In this document: positions 1 through 12,131 of the stretch, one piece after another
Layout: every line of letters begins with the position of its first letter
Position numbering within the stretch: position 1 is the first letter of the stretch
DNA from: Glycine soja
Lineage: Eukaryota; Streptophyta; Magnoliopsida; Fabales; Fabaceae
Reading direction: 5' to 3'
Length of the DNA stretch: 64,000 nt
NCBI RefSeq assembly: GCF_004193775.1
Contig: NC_041003.1
Location: 42,289,611-42,353,610, forward strand
Position numbers and translations under genes: made by a program
The notes under the pieces: model-generated
Databases searched by the model: none
What the model was told of the DNA's origin: nothing
What the model saw: the letters and a program-made list of their open reading frames with translations, nothing else

Positions 1-1511
1 GCATTTGGCTATAAGGTTTCGTACAAAAAAGCATGGATGACGAAGCAGAAAGCTATTTCAATTGAATATGGCGATTGGGAAGAGTCATATGCCAAACTTT
101 CATCGTGGCTAAAACACATGCAAAATAATTCTCCTGGATCATATTTTCAAATACTGCATGATGATTTTATTGTTGGGAATAAGGTGAGTCGTGAACACCA
201 TCAATTTCATAGAGTATTTTGAACTTCCGGTCAATGTAAAGAGACTTTTAATTATTGTAAGCCAATCATACAAGTTGACGACACACATTTATACGGGAAA
301 TACTGTGGGACCCTGTTAATGGTCACATCACAAGATGGAAATGGTGGTGTTCTTCCTCTAGCATTCGCCGTAGTCGAAGGTGAAACGTTAACAGCGTGGT
401 CATGGTTTTTGGCACATTTGCGTGAACACATGACATATAAAAATGATATTTGTCTTATATCTGATCATCATGCGAGTATAAAGTCTGTTGTTGCTAACGA
501 AACACTTGGTTGGCAACCTCCCCATGCTTATCATGTTTACTGCGTCGACACATAGCAAACAATTTCAATCGCATATTCAACAATGTCAAACAAAAAGAAA
601 TGTTGAAGAAATTGGGTAAGATTTAATTTATAATATGATGTTAATTTAAGTATCAGAAATACTTAAAATTGTTGTTGCTAACTAATTTTATGCAGGCTAC
701 ACTCCTTGCAAGCATACATTTGATCAAAATTTAGAAAAATTTCGTCAATTGAGTCCAGCCATAGCAACATGGATTGATCGTATTTCAAAGGAAAAATGGA
801 CCATGACTTATGATAAAGAAGGACATTGATATGGTCACATGACAACCAACCTCTCAGAATGTGTAAATAAGGTATTAAAGGATTGTCGCAACATACCGAT
901 AACATCTTTGGTGAAATCAACATATAGTAGGTGCCGAAAGTACTTTGTTGATCGTGGTCGCAAAGCGCAAAGACAATTAAATGCAAGACAACTATATTGT
1001 TCTAGGGTTGTTAAAGAACTTCGAAAAAAATGAAGAACAAGCTTGTTCGCACATCGTCCGCATCTATGATATCCACTCCATAAGATTTGAAGAAGAGGAG
1101 ACCTTCAATTCTATAACGCAACATGACGGATAAAAGTGGGCAGTTAACTTGAATGACCATTATTGTCAATGTGGAAAATATTCTGCACTTCACTATCCAT
1201 GTTCACACATTATTACTGCTTGTGGTTACGTCAGGATCAACTACTTCCAATATGTAGATGTTGTTTACACAAATAAGTACATCTTAAAAGCGTACTCCGC
1301 ACAATGGTGGCCCCTTGGGAATGAAGCGACAATTCCTCCTTTTGATGACTCATGGACACTTATACCTGATCCAACTACAATTCGTGCGAAATGTTGGCCA
1401 AAATCAACAAGGATAAGGAATAAGATGGATTGACTTGAACCATCTCAACACCGATACAAATGTAGTAGATGTGAAAGAGAAGGACACAACAGGCGTCGAT
1501 GTCCAATGTAA
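1..1511 (+). pseudogene. Mutator-like (MULE/MuDR) transposase pseudogene, 5' end outside window
   Basis: Joined translation gives a MULE transposase core. It contains a VDDTHLYGKY block (first catalytic Asp region) at about 270-300, SDHHASI (second Asp region) near 465-485, a SWIM zinc finger (CQCGKY...YPCSHI) at 1165-1210, and a C-terminal CX2CX4HX4C zinc knuckle just before the stop at 1509-1511. A GT-AG intron fits 616-695. The frame is broken by in-frame TGA at 220-222, 827-829 and 1431-1433, a 1-nt loss near 547, a 1-nt gain in the A-run near 1025, and a TAA near 1130. All three TGA codons stand where the family has Trp. The protein would cut and move the element in the nucleus, but this copy cannot encode it. 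Confidence 0.88.
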
Positions 1512-1682
1512 TCTGAATGTTGAAGTTGTTAAATTAATTGATTTATGTATTTTGTTTGTCTACTCCAATTAAATGGTAGCTATCCATTACTAAATATTCA
1601 TCAATGAAATGATAGTACAAGTCTACAATTTAAATTCAAAACATACAATAAGCAATTTAAATAGCAATTTGAATAGTAATCT

Positions 1683-2820
1683 TCAATGTCCACGATGACG
1701 TGAAGATGTGATGCATGAGTATTCCCATCTTCGTGCTTGTTTATCAGGATTTCTTCTGGCATAATTTTTCCCTTCTTCAACTTGGTCAACCTCAGTAGAA
1801 AATTGGTGACATAAATCAACACCTAATAATTTATTCACATCAGGTATTGCTCCGAGTACATTCCATTAAGTACCTAATGGGACATTAGGTGTTGGAATTT
1901 GTGTATCAGGTTGCTGTGAATGAGTCATTGTAGGCCATAAAAAATTGTGATATGTCTCCGCAACACCACCTAATGAATGTTCGGTTGCAGAAGTATCACT
2001 TTGATGACATTCGAATGGATACTGATACATCTGTGTTGGGTACAAAGAAAATGTTAGTGGTGTATAATACATTCCATGGGCACGCTCTATCATCTGTGGG
2101 TACAAATATGATTATGCTTCAACAACCTCCCTTCGTCTGGCTATGCCTTGAGTTTCAACACTTGATTGGAGAATATTAAAGTCTTACGATGCAAACTCAT
2201 GTTCTATTGCTGGACCATGTAACACAGGTTTAGTGATTCTCTCTTGCTCTTCAGATAAAATGTTTATTTTCTCCACATTCGACACTAGATCATCCACTGT
2301 CCATGTGTTTCTCCCTTGTGGAGACACCATGTACTATAATATCTCTGCAATTTCAGCCTGTAATTATTGTTAGAAAATATTAAAATACTAATATTTCATA
2401 AATAATTTGAACGTTAATATTCCAAAAAAATAAAAATACCAATGGACTAACATCTTTATTTTTCGCCTATACCACACCATATAGTCGGAGTTAAAACTCA
2501 ATATGCCTTCTTGTCAAGGATAAACGTCGACCCTAAAATCAATCCGATTGTTTCATTGATTGATCAATGGAGCTAACAGTTGCCCCCAATTTTCATCATG
2601 TTTTCCTTTCAATGTTATGACATGAATATTAAAGGATTGCGAAGGACATTGCAGAATTGGTTGTTGCATTCCAAATTGTCTCAACACTCTATCAGGTTGG
2701 TATCACTCAATAACTTGGAAACAAATTAGTGGCACCACCACGCACCACGCTACATTTCCAACTAAACAAATTGGAGGCAACACTGACATAACATTTGCTG
2801 TGTAAGATTCCCACCTAAAC
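1683..2820 (-). pseudogene. C-terminal part of plant mobile domain (PMD) protein, MULE companion
   Basis: Read on the minus strand, 2820 to 1683 gives the second half of a transposon-borne PMD protein of the kind often labelled 'serine/threonine phosphatase 7 long form homolog'. Recognisable blocks are VVPLICFQVIE, DRVLRQFGMQQPI, HVITLKGKHDENW, FRVDVYP, FNSDYMVWY, and a basic tail ARRNPDKQARRW before the stop at 1683-1685. Premature stops include TGA at 2703-2705 and 2553-2555 (both at expected Trp) and a TAA at 1866-1868. An intron acceptor (ATATGCAG) lies at about 2820; the upstream exon is at 5742-6727, beyond the inserted LINE. It converges with the transposase. The family function is unproven. 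Confidence 0.8.
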
Positions 2821-2829
2821 TGCATATAA

Positions 2830-5681
2830 TTCCAATTACTGGAAAATCTATGGAAATAGTGGATGTTATGGTGAGGAGGAAGATCAATTTTATGTGCCTA
2901 CAAGAAACTAAGTGGACAGGTGAAAAAGCGAAAGAATTAGACAACTCGGGATTTAAGCTGTGGTATACGGGAAAAATCAGATCAAGAAATGGGGTAGGGA
3001 TTATTGTGGACAAGGAGTGGAAGAAGGATGTCGTGGATGTAAGAAGAGTAGGAGATCGTATCATAGCCTTAAAATTGGTTGTGGGACAGGACACCTTTAA
3101 TGTTATTAGTGGGTACGCACCTCAGGTTGGGTTAGCAGAACACTTTAAGGTAAAATTTTGAGAGGATCTAGAAGGGGTACTTCAGGATATACCCCAAGGA
3201 GAGAAAGTTTTCCTAGGAGGGGATCTCAATGGACATGTAGGTAGCGTGGCTAGAGATTTTGAGGGGGTGCATGGGGGTTTTGGCCTAGGGAAGATGAATG
3301 GGGAGGGTAAATCCATATTGGAATTTTCAGAGGCTTTGGATCTTTCTATAGCCAATACATGGTTTAAGAAAAGAGAGGAACATCTTATCACTTACAAAAG
3401 TGGAGGGACATGTTCTCAGATAGATTTCTTCCTTATCAGGAAGTCTGATAGGAAGTATTGCTTGAACTGTAAAGTTATCCCGGGAGAGAGCTTGACTACC
3501 CAACATAGAGTTTTGGTTATGGATGTAAGAATTAGAGATAGGGCAAAGAGAAGAAGTCCTATGGTAGCACCAAGGATCAAATGGTGGCACTTGAAGGGTG
3601 AGAAACAAGGAATCTTCCAACAAAAGATATGGGAGGGATGGTGTGGACAATCACAAGGAAGTGCAAATGATCTGTGGAACAAGATGTCCCAAGAGATTAT
3701 TAAAGTGGCTAAAGAGACGTTGGGTGAATCTAGAGGTTTTGGACCTAGGGGTAAAGAATCGTGGTGGTGGAATGAAAGTGTTCAGAGCAAAGTTAGAGTA
3801 AAAAAGGAGTGTTTCAAGGAGTGGTCTAGGTGTAGAAATTCTGAAACTTGGGATAAGTATAAGATAGCTAGAAATGAAACCAAAAAGGCGGTGAGTGAGG
3901 CAAGAGCCCAAGCTTTTGACGGACTATACCAAGCTCTAGGAACCAGGGACGGAGAAAGATCTATATATAGGCTTGCTAAGGGTAGAGAGAGGAAGACTAG
4001 AGATCTGGATCAAGTAAAGTGTGTTAAGGATGAAGAAGGCAAAGTCTTAGTGCATGAAAAAGATATCAAGGAAAGGTGGAAGGCGTATTTCCACAACTTA
4101 TTTAATGATGGATATGGATATGACTCTAGCAGTCTAGACACAAGAGAAGAGGACCGGAACTATAAGTACTATCATCGGGTTCAGAAACAGGAAGTAAAGG
4201 AAGCGTTGAAAAGAATGAGTAACGGTAAGGCGGTGGGGCCAGACAACATACCTATTGAAGTGTGGAAAACTCTTGGAGATAGAGGTCTTGAGTGGCTCAC
4301 CAAACTCTTTAATGAAATTATGAGGTCAAAACGCATGCCGGAGGAATGGAGGAGAAGCACGTTAGTGCCAATCTATAAGAACAAGGGGGATATACAAAAT
4401 TGTGCAAATTATAAGGGAATCAAGCTCATGAGTCATACCATGAAATTATGGGAAAGAGTGATCGAACGGAGATTAAGAAAGGAGACTCAAGTTACTGAGA
4501 ATCAATTTGGTTTCATGCCGGGAAGGTTGACCATGGAAGCGATTTATTTATTACGGTGGGTGATGGAGCAATATCGCATGGACCAACAAGACTCGCACTT
4601 GATTTTTATTGATTTGGAGAAAGCGTATGATAGAGTGCCTAGAGAGATTTTGTGGAAAGCTCTAGAGAAGAAAGGGGTTAGGGTTGCATATATTCGAGCT
4701 ATCCAAGATATGTATGATAGGGTATCGACTAGTGTTAGGACACAGGGTGGAGAGTCAGACGATTTTCCCATCACAATTGGTTTGCATCAAGGGTCAACCC
4801 TTAGCCCCTACCTTTTTACCTTAATTCTGGATGTCCTCACGGAACAAATCCAAGAGATAGCGCCGAGATGCATGCTTTTTGCAGATGACATAGTCCTCCT
4901 TGGAGAGTCGAGGGAGGAGTTGAATGAGAGGTTGGAAACTTGGAGACGAGCTCTAGAAACACATGGCTTTCGCCTAAGCAGAAGCAAATCGGAGTATATG
5001 GAATGTAAGTTCAACAAAAGAAGGAGGGTTTCTAACTCAGAGGTGAAAATAGGAGACCATATTATCCCTCAAGTCACACGGTTTAAATATCTTGGGTCTG
5101 TAATACAGGATGATGGAGAAATTGAAGGGGATGTGAATCATCGCATTCAAGCAGGATGGATGAAATGGAGAAAAGCATCGGGGGTGTTATGTGATGCAAA
5201 GGTACCGATCAAGCTAAAGGGAAAGTTTTATCGGACTGCGGTAAGACCGGCGATTTTGTACGGAACAGAATGTTGGGCGGTCAAGAGCCAACATGAGAAT
5301 AAAGTAGGTGTAGCGGAGATGAGGATGTTGTGGTGGATGTGTGGTAAGACTCGACAGGATAAAATTAGAAACGAAGCTATTAGAGAGAGGGTTGGAGTAG
5401 CGCCTATTGTAGAGAAGATGGTGGAAAATAGACTTAGGTGGTTTGGGCATGTAGAGAGAAGACCGGTAGACTCTGTGGTGAGGAGAGTAGACCAGATGGA
5501 GAGAAGGCAAACAATTCGAGACAGAGGAAGACCCAAAAAGACTATAAGAGAGGTTATAAAAAAGGATCTCGAACTTAATGATTTGGATAGAAGTATGGTA
5601 CTTGATAGAACATTACGGCGGAAGTTGATCCATGTAGCCGACCCCACCTAGTGGGATAAGGCGTTGTTGTTGTTGTTGTTT
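2830..5681 (+). mobile_element. RTE-type non-LTR retrotransposon (LINE) inserted in a PMD intron
   Basis: One open frame runs from an AP endonuclease to a reverse transcriptase. It is followed within a few bases by a GTT-repeat tail (5663-5681), the short microsatellite-type 3' end typical of RTE elements rather than a poly(A). The 5' edge is near 2830, just before the TGKS block of the endonuclease, so the element is 5' truncated. Both sides of the insertion are intron of the minus-strand PMD gene (donor at 5741/5742, acceptor at about 2820). I could not find a convincing target-site duplication. Confidence 0.85.
2841..5651 (+). pseudogene. RTE endonuclease-reverse transcriptase ORF with one in-frame stop
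   Basis: The frame reads continuously from 2841 to the stop at 5649-5651 except for one TGA at 3159-3161 (TGG expected: Trp before EDLEG). N-terminal part: endonuclease with LQETKW, GDLNGHVG and the SQIDFFLIR block near 3410-3440. C-terminal part: reverse transcriptase with NGKAVGPDNIP near 4220, IFIDLEKAYDRVP near 4600-4640, GLHQGSTLSPYLF near 4780-4810 and the catalytic FADD box at 4878-4889. A thumb/C-terminal region with YLGSVIQ and RWFGHVERR follows. The protein would nick target DNA and prime reverse transcription of its RNA. The 3'-terminal 801 codons after the stop are open, so this is a young copy compared with the host MULE. Confidence 0.88.
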
Positions 5682-5741
5682 ATTGTAAGTGAAATATGAC
5701 ATATTATTTATTATTTAATCAATACATTTAAATGTTATTAC

Positions 5742-6727
5742 CTCATGTCGTTTCATAATATCTAATTTGTGATGAAAAAGTCTCAAATCATCATTGCCGA
5801 TATATTGATTTTCTCGTCGCAGTCACCTAAAAAAAATTATAAATTAATATAACTTACGTTATTACTTAATTTGAAATAAAATATTGAAAGGATAAACGAC
5901 TAACCTGTGTCCAACTGGTTTATTTTCTATTAGCGGAGGAGTCCTCTTTGGAGCCAAAGTTATACATCGCTCCCATGTCCACATTTGTATTAAGATGCAC
6001 TACCTCTGATTGGTATTTTATAATCGGTGACGTTGCACATTTCTCTGTATAAATAAGTAAGTACGGCAGCTCCCCATGAATACGTGCTGCACTCTCTAAA
6101 GTCCCGTAAAAATCACAAGTACCTTAGCGAAACTTTGCTACTGCCTTTGTTAATAAATAAGACACCTCCAATGAATCTTAGGATCCATGCAAGTGTAAGC
6201 CTTTCTACTTGTTATAAGTTGCCGTCATGGTTATTTACGTATGAAAAATGTTGAGCCAGCTACCTTGAAGTTCACCTTCTTTCGGTCTGACCCCTGACAA
6301 TTCTCCACATAAATCAGCCTAATTAAGGTTTGTTGGACCAATTAATGGTGACCCATCCACACGGAGACCTGATAAAGCGGATACATCTTGAAGAGTAATA
6401 GTGCACTCTCCGCATCTCATGTGAAAAGTATGTATTTTCGGCCTCCATCTTTCTATTAAGGCGCTAATTAATGCAACATTTATTTTTAAAATATCTCATT
6501 TTCATAATCTAGTAAAGACCAAATTTTCGAATTTGAGGAATAATTTCTTTTGGTATTTGTTCTTGACCTTGATATGTGGGGACAACTCGTCTAATGTGTA
6601 ATTTTCTATCTTCTTCCCCATTCCAAATATGTTCTTAAACATGTTTATCTTGCATCCATAACACATCTCCATCAACTTGACGAGATTTAATTTTTATATT
6701 TGATGAATATGATGAAGAAGATGTCAT
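5742..6727 (-). pseudogene. N-terminal part of plant mobile domain (PMD) protein
   Basis: Minus-strand reading from an ATG at 6725-6727. It contains LHIRRVVPTYQGQEQIP, then the PMD hallmark [17 protein letters not shown] with [13 protein letters not shown] and ADLCGELSGVRP, and ends near ENQYIGNDDLRLFHHKL at a GT donor (5741/5742). Breaks include a TAA around 6640 and TAG at 6319-6321, where NWADL is expected. Together with 1683-2820 this forms one companion gene, convergent with the MULE transposase and split by the LINE. PMD genes are known both as host genes (MAIN/MAIL type) and as passengers of MULEs and Ty3 elements; the neighbour here indicates the MULE type. Confidence 0.82.
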
Positions 6728-6975
6728 TAATACTGCAAAATACAATATAATATAATAAGTGACAAAAATATTTCTAAAATTTTTGTACATAATATAATAA
6801 AATTAAGTATATTTATAAAAATTAAATTAAATATATATAAAAAATATTAGCGATACAATAAATATATTATACAAAATAAATTAAAATACATGCAAAGAAA
6901 CTAAACAAATAATAACACAATAAACATTATAAAAGCTAAATTCAATATATACACAAAATTAATAAAAAAATAACA

Positions 6976-7036
<61 letters not shown>

Positions 7037-9150
7037 CTAATAACTTAGCATAAATATTTTTATAGTATTAACATATTAATAATAAAATAATACCAAATAT
7101 TCTTAGTTTATTTATATATAATTTCTATCACATTATAATATTTTTATACAATAAATATTAACATATTTTTATAATATTTTTATACAATAAATATAATTTC
7201 TATCATATTATAACAAATTCATATTCTTAGTATTGAATAAAAAAAATCATACTCTCATCCTTATTTTATGTAAATAAAATCAATCAATATAAATTCATTA
7301 CAAACACGAGAATTTCATTTTCCTAGAAATAAAAAATATTTTAAGCATATCTTACTAAATTATGATTTAGCCGTCCAAAATAGATGTACTTGATAAATAA
7401 ACATATCTTACTAAATTATGTTTTTTTTTCGGATGTTACTTAATGTTCTAAGCATTTCTCATGTTTTAATTTATAACTTACAATTTATTATTATTTTTAA
7501 AATACCCTCAATACTCAAATAAATTTTCTTCGTTACCTCTTAAAATTTATAGTTTATAATACTTGAATATGATTTATAGTTGTACACCATTTTAAATAAT
7601 AAAATATTTTATCTTTAAAAATTATAAGAATTTAAAAACAGTAAAAAGTAAAAATTAACTAATCAACTTTAAATTATAATTGCCTAAAAAAATATTTTTA
7701 TCTACGAAATAAAATTATAGAAAAATATATTAATATATTATCATTTTTACTTTATTGATTAAATCAACTAATTTTATTAAATATTCTAATACAGTAAGTT
7801 ACCCATCTTTTTAAACTTTCAATCATACTAAAAGACAAACAAATAAGAAACAAAAAATAATTATATACCATGCCATACATAATTCATGTTATAATAATGT
7901 AACTACTCTATCACTAGCCAGGCCTGAAAAAAACCTAAATATGCCCATATCGAACAAAATAAAAAAATATTTTTTAATTATCTTTTAACGAAAATTGAAA
8001 TATATATTCTCATTTTCTTGTTGCAAATATTCAACAAAAAAATTCACATCTGTGATACAAATACTCTTATAATACACATACATATCTATATTAATATTTT
8101 ACCTAGTAGAAGCGTTTTGCCGCCACCACCACAAGCAGAACCACCACTACAAAAATTCGCCAAAAACAGAAAAAATAGAATAATTTTGAAATGCAGTGTG
8201 TTATATAAAGGAGGAAAGGGTATTATATAAAGGGGGAGAGGCGGAGCTTGGATTAATTTCCCTCCCACATCATGCTTCAGAACCTCTCAAAGCCTACATC
8301 CTAAACGTTATGAACGTAGCCTGCAGCCTGCATGCAGCAAGGTTCACATGAAAGCTGGTCAATTCCATGCTGGTTTTGCAGGCTCTATTGGCGAAATCCA
8401 TGCTGGTTTCATAGCCTCTATTGGCGATATCCGTGCTACGTGGACGAGGGTACTGCTGTCCCGGTCTCGCCAACAGCAATGGCGAAATGCCATGGTCCCT
8501 GTTTAGCTAACCTAAATGGCAAAATGCATGCCATGCTATCTCTGTTTTGCCAATAGCAATGGCGAAATGCACTTCTTGATGCCACATGGATGGATTCGCT
8601 TATAATAATGACGAAATGTTTATCAAAACAGACCCCTCATGAATTTGTTTCAAAACCAACCCTTATTAGAAAATAGTTTGTAAAAAAAACCTAATTTGAT
8701 CAATTTGCCACATAACTCTTTTTGAATGTGTATTTAGTTTTAAGTTGGAAAATTGATTCTGAGTTTAAATTGATTTTCAATAAATTTTCATATGTTTGAT
8801 TTCACATAACATATTGATTTTGAGTAGAAATAACTTTAAATAACTTTTATGTTATAAGAAAATTTATACTAAATTTTAGTTCTATAACTTAATTTTATAA
8901 TAAAATATCAAAACATAAATCATATTATTTTAAAATCAATTTTCTCATCTCTTATCTTGCACTCGATGATCCTACTAAACCTCTATTGAATTCACTACCA
9001 CACACTAAATGTGTCTTATTTAGTAATTGGAGACAAACCCCACATATACTAAATGTTAGATTCACTTTAAAGTAAGTCTTGTATAAAAATTGACGAATTG
9101 CATATGTCTATCATGAATCGAGCATGTATCCACACCTGTAGGCAAATTAC
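6728..9150. other. AT-rich intergenic DNA with a small GC-richer repeat block
   Basis: No gene recognised. 6,740-7,950 is nearly pure A/T. At about 8,330-8,640 the composition shifts and imperfect copies of a roughly 45-60 bp motif recur (TATTGGCGAAATCCATGCTG, TATTGGCGATATCCGTGCT, AGCAATGGCGAAATGCC, AGCAATGGCGAAATGCA). The small ORFs over this block only translate the repeat. It may be a remnant of a retrotransposon non-coding region; the family was not identified. Confidence 0.6.
6978..7032. repeat. (TA)n microsatellite
   Basis: Uninterrupted AT dinucleotide tract of about 54 bp inside a very AT-rich stretch (6,740-7,900). Its length is likely polymorphic. Confidence 0.95.
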
Positions 9151-9159
9151 CTGACAGAA

Positions 9160-9880
9160 ACTAGTATGAGGAAGCAAGTCAAGTGGCGAATGATAGCTGT
9201 AGGGAGTATAAGAACACTTGCTTCTTTCTGTGCTGAAGGTGATAAAATTATCTATGCATGGGATTATTATTGGTGGAATTAGTTGTTATGGTGTATCATT
9301 CTTCATGCTCATGCTATGCAGTTCTTATATATGCATGGAAAACAAAACAATTTCAGATGTTTTCCGTGTAAGTTACTCAACTTCCAAATTAAAATTTCCA
9401 CCACTTTCCTTTCTTATTGTCATATTTTTTTTATCGGTAAATATTAATTTGTTAGTTTTATTAGAAATATCAATCGGAAGAATTTGAGTCTAGGATCTTT
9501 TTCTACTTCTTTTTCCCTTCATCCTTTTTCAACTCCTGGACTAAACGTTGTATCTTTTTCTCATTGTCATAGTTATTGCTGAGCTATTATTCGTTGAGAT
9601 ATATAAGGTGGCCCTGTGCACAAGGTTTCACTTTTTTTCTTGTATTAATGATATTTGATTTCATGGTCTTTTTGGCTCTCAGCATAGCAGCTATGGGAAT
9701 CTCTCAATCTGGCACTTTGTCCCTGATTCAGCTAATTCAAAATGTGCTGAAGCTTCTGTATTTGCTATTCTTGATTGAAAGTCACAAATAGACCCAAGTG
9801 ATGACTCTGGATTGACATTGGAAAAAGTCAAGGCAGAGATAGAATTTAATCATGTCAGTTTCAAGAGAGTATTACCGGAC
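9160..9880 (+). pseudogene. ABCB-type (MDR/PGP) ABC transporter fragment
   Basis: Broken pieces of the second half of a plant ABC transporter B protein. EEASQVAND followed by an IRT.ASFCAE-like stretch lies near 9165-9235. LYMHGIIIGGIS and a YGVSFFML membrane segment lie near 9240-9310, and SDVFRV near 9353. AAMGISQSGTL is near 9690-9720, a frameshifted SANSKCAEASVFAILD region follows, and QIDPSDDSGLTLEKVKAEIEFNHVSF lies near 9785-9875. Exon-like pieces are separated by intronic sequence, so the copy came from genomic DNA. Several frame changes rule out function. Full ABCB proteins are about 1,250 residues and export auxin or other small molecules; this keeps about 150. It lies outside the CACTA element, which carries another ABCB piece. 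Confidence 0.82.
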
Positions 9881-9899
9881 TTGATGTTCAAATATTCAG

Positions 9900-9916
9900 A
9901 AATCTTTGCTTGACCA

Positions 9917-9963
<47 letters not shown>

Positions 9964-12080
9964 TGGCAATGTAACTTTAATTTCTAATTTGTGCATCTTG
10001 TCTTACAGGGTGTTGACTACCCTAATAATTTAATATGCTAATAATCATGTGTTGTACTTAGGGAGAGATCAATATTTTCTCATGATCAATTATACATAGT
10101 TTCACAAGTGAAAAGTAAGTTAAGTTTAAAACTTTTGATTTGTGATAAAGAAAATTAAAAAAAAAACTCAACTACTAAAATTCTTGTATATAATTTTTTT
10201 TCCAAAAGATATAAAATATTTTAAATTAGTAATTTTGTAAATAAGTTTACTTTAATTTTATTTATTCTTAATTTCATCTTAATTCATTTTTTTATTTCAC
10301 ACTAATACCAAACAATTGTTTTTATAATTAGTACTCCCTCCATCCTTTTCTATAAGATTTTTTCATAAAATTATCTGTTTTTTTATATAAGACACTTTTT
10401 CTAATTATTAGTTGTATTACTATTTTTTTCTGTCTAAAGTACCTTTAAATAATTAAGAATGTTACTCTGCCTTAGTTTAGAGTTGCTTAAATTATTATTT
10501 TTAGTATTTTTTCTAATTAATCACCTTGTAAGTATTTTTAGTACTAAGTTTAGAGTTGCTTAAATTATTATTTTTATTGAGTTTAGAATGTTACTCTGCC
10601 TTAGTTTGATTTTCGATATTAATATTTGATAAAATCCGAATGTCAAAGGAATCTTAAACTTCCATTAAATTGCCTTGCCTTACTTGTCTTTTTATTTTCC
10701 TTTTAAAATCAAAACCCTTAAATTAATCTCACAGCTCATACTATAGCTGGAGACGATCCAGATCCAACGCTCCCATACTGGTGCAACTCTTTCAAAACAA
10801 AAGTGAAATATATATCCTTTCGTCATGCTTTCAGTGTTCTCTGGCTTCTTTAGTCGGTGTTGGTTAATTTTCTTCATACTAGTACACCACCACCATCTAT
10901 ATTTCCTTAATTATAATTAGCATTTGCTGATCTATTATTCATCACATTCAGTTGATTGCTTACGATTTGGATCGAGTAGTGACAAGTAAAGACAAATCAC
11001 AACTTACGGTCATCCAATTTCAAAGAACAAATCGATCAGGTTAATTTGTTTCCTTTGTATATTATAGCTTAGATTTTAAGAAATTTCACTAATACAAAGA
11101 TGAATAGATACCGTGCATGTTTGGATCTTTCAAGTTTCGACTGTCATGACTTTACAAATATTACGAAGTTACCAAAAAATAATACTGTATATTATAATTT
11201 AAGCCACAATTTCTAGAAATGCATTTAATCCAATAATGAGTTTTACATGGCAGCATCTTCAAAAAGAGGGGAATATTTAGAAGGGGGAAGAAAATACGAG
11301 GTGGGACGTACAGATGCAAATCATACAAGGAGGAAAAAGAAATGAAAAAGTGGAGTAGTTGCTGCTGGCGAAGAATAAGGGCTCATTGATTTCTTAGTAA
11401 ATTTGTCTCACTGAAGGTAAAATCCTTATTACACCCTTGCTCATCTTCAATTATGTTTACAAGTCAAACTAAGTTTGTTATTTGGCATAATTAATTGGGT
11501 CATTTTGGATCAATTGGGTTAAAAAATAATTGAAGATTTGCTTAGGCATTCATTAAAAAACCAACAAATTCTTCAACCTAATAATTTCATGTGAAACTAA
11601 TTATGTCCAAGGGTTAATTAATTGCTTGCGGTGTTTTAATGGATCCATTTATGAAATAATTTAATTTTCTTTTGAACTAAGGGGAGGAAGGGATCAGATC
11701 TATATCTATAAGGAAAGGGTGTCTTAGGAAATAAAATTTACTAAAAGTCATGTGAGTTACACATGATATGGACTGTCAACATTTTTAACAGTGTTAATTT
11801 GTGAGGGAGCAAAGTGTAAGGATTGTTTAACATTTAGGGAGGATTTTATAGGGGTTCAAAATAGAGAAGAAATGTGTATAATTTCATAAAAATTTGTGTA
11901 ACTTACTTCTTTTTTTTTTTTTTTTTTTTTAACAATTGCACATGCATTTTCGGCTAATAGGTTCTCCAACGTACTATTAGGATCCATGTTAGTTTTAGAA
12001 ATTTTTTATCATTGTATTTAATAACTAATCAAATTTTCATTTTATTTTGTTAATTAGAAAATTTAAAATCAACAAAAAAG

Positions 12081-12131
<51 letters not shown>

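Noticed and set aside
3327..5647. Several long minus-strand ORFs opposite the LINE (107-139 codons)
   Set aside because: They overlap the clearly coding RT frame on the other strand and show no family motif; they are antisense shadows.
10331..10450. Stowaway MITE suggested by TACTCCCTCCATCC
   Set aside because: No matching inverted end followed by TA was found within about 600 bp, so only a fragment or chance match is supported.
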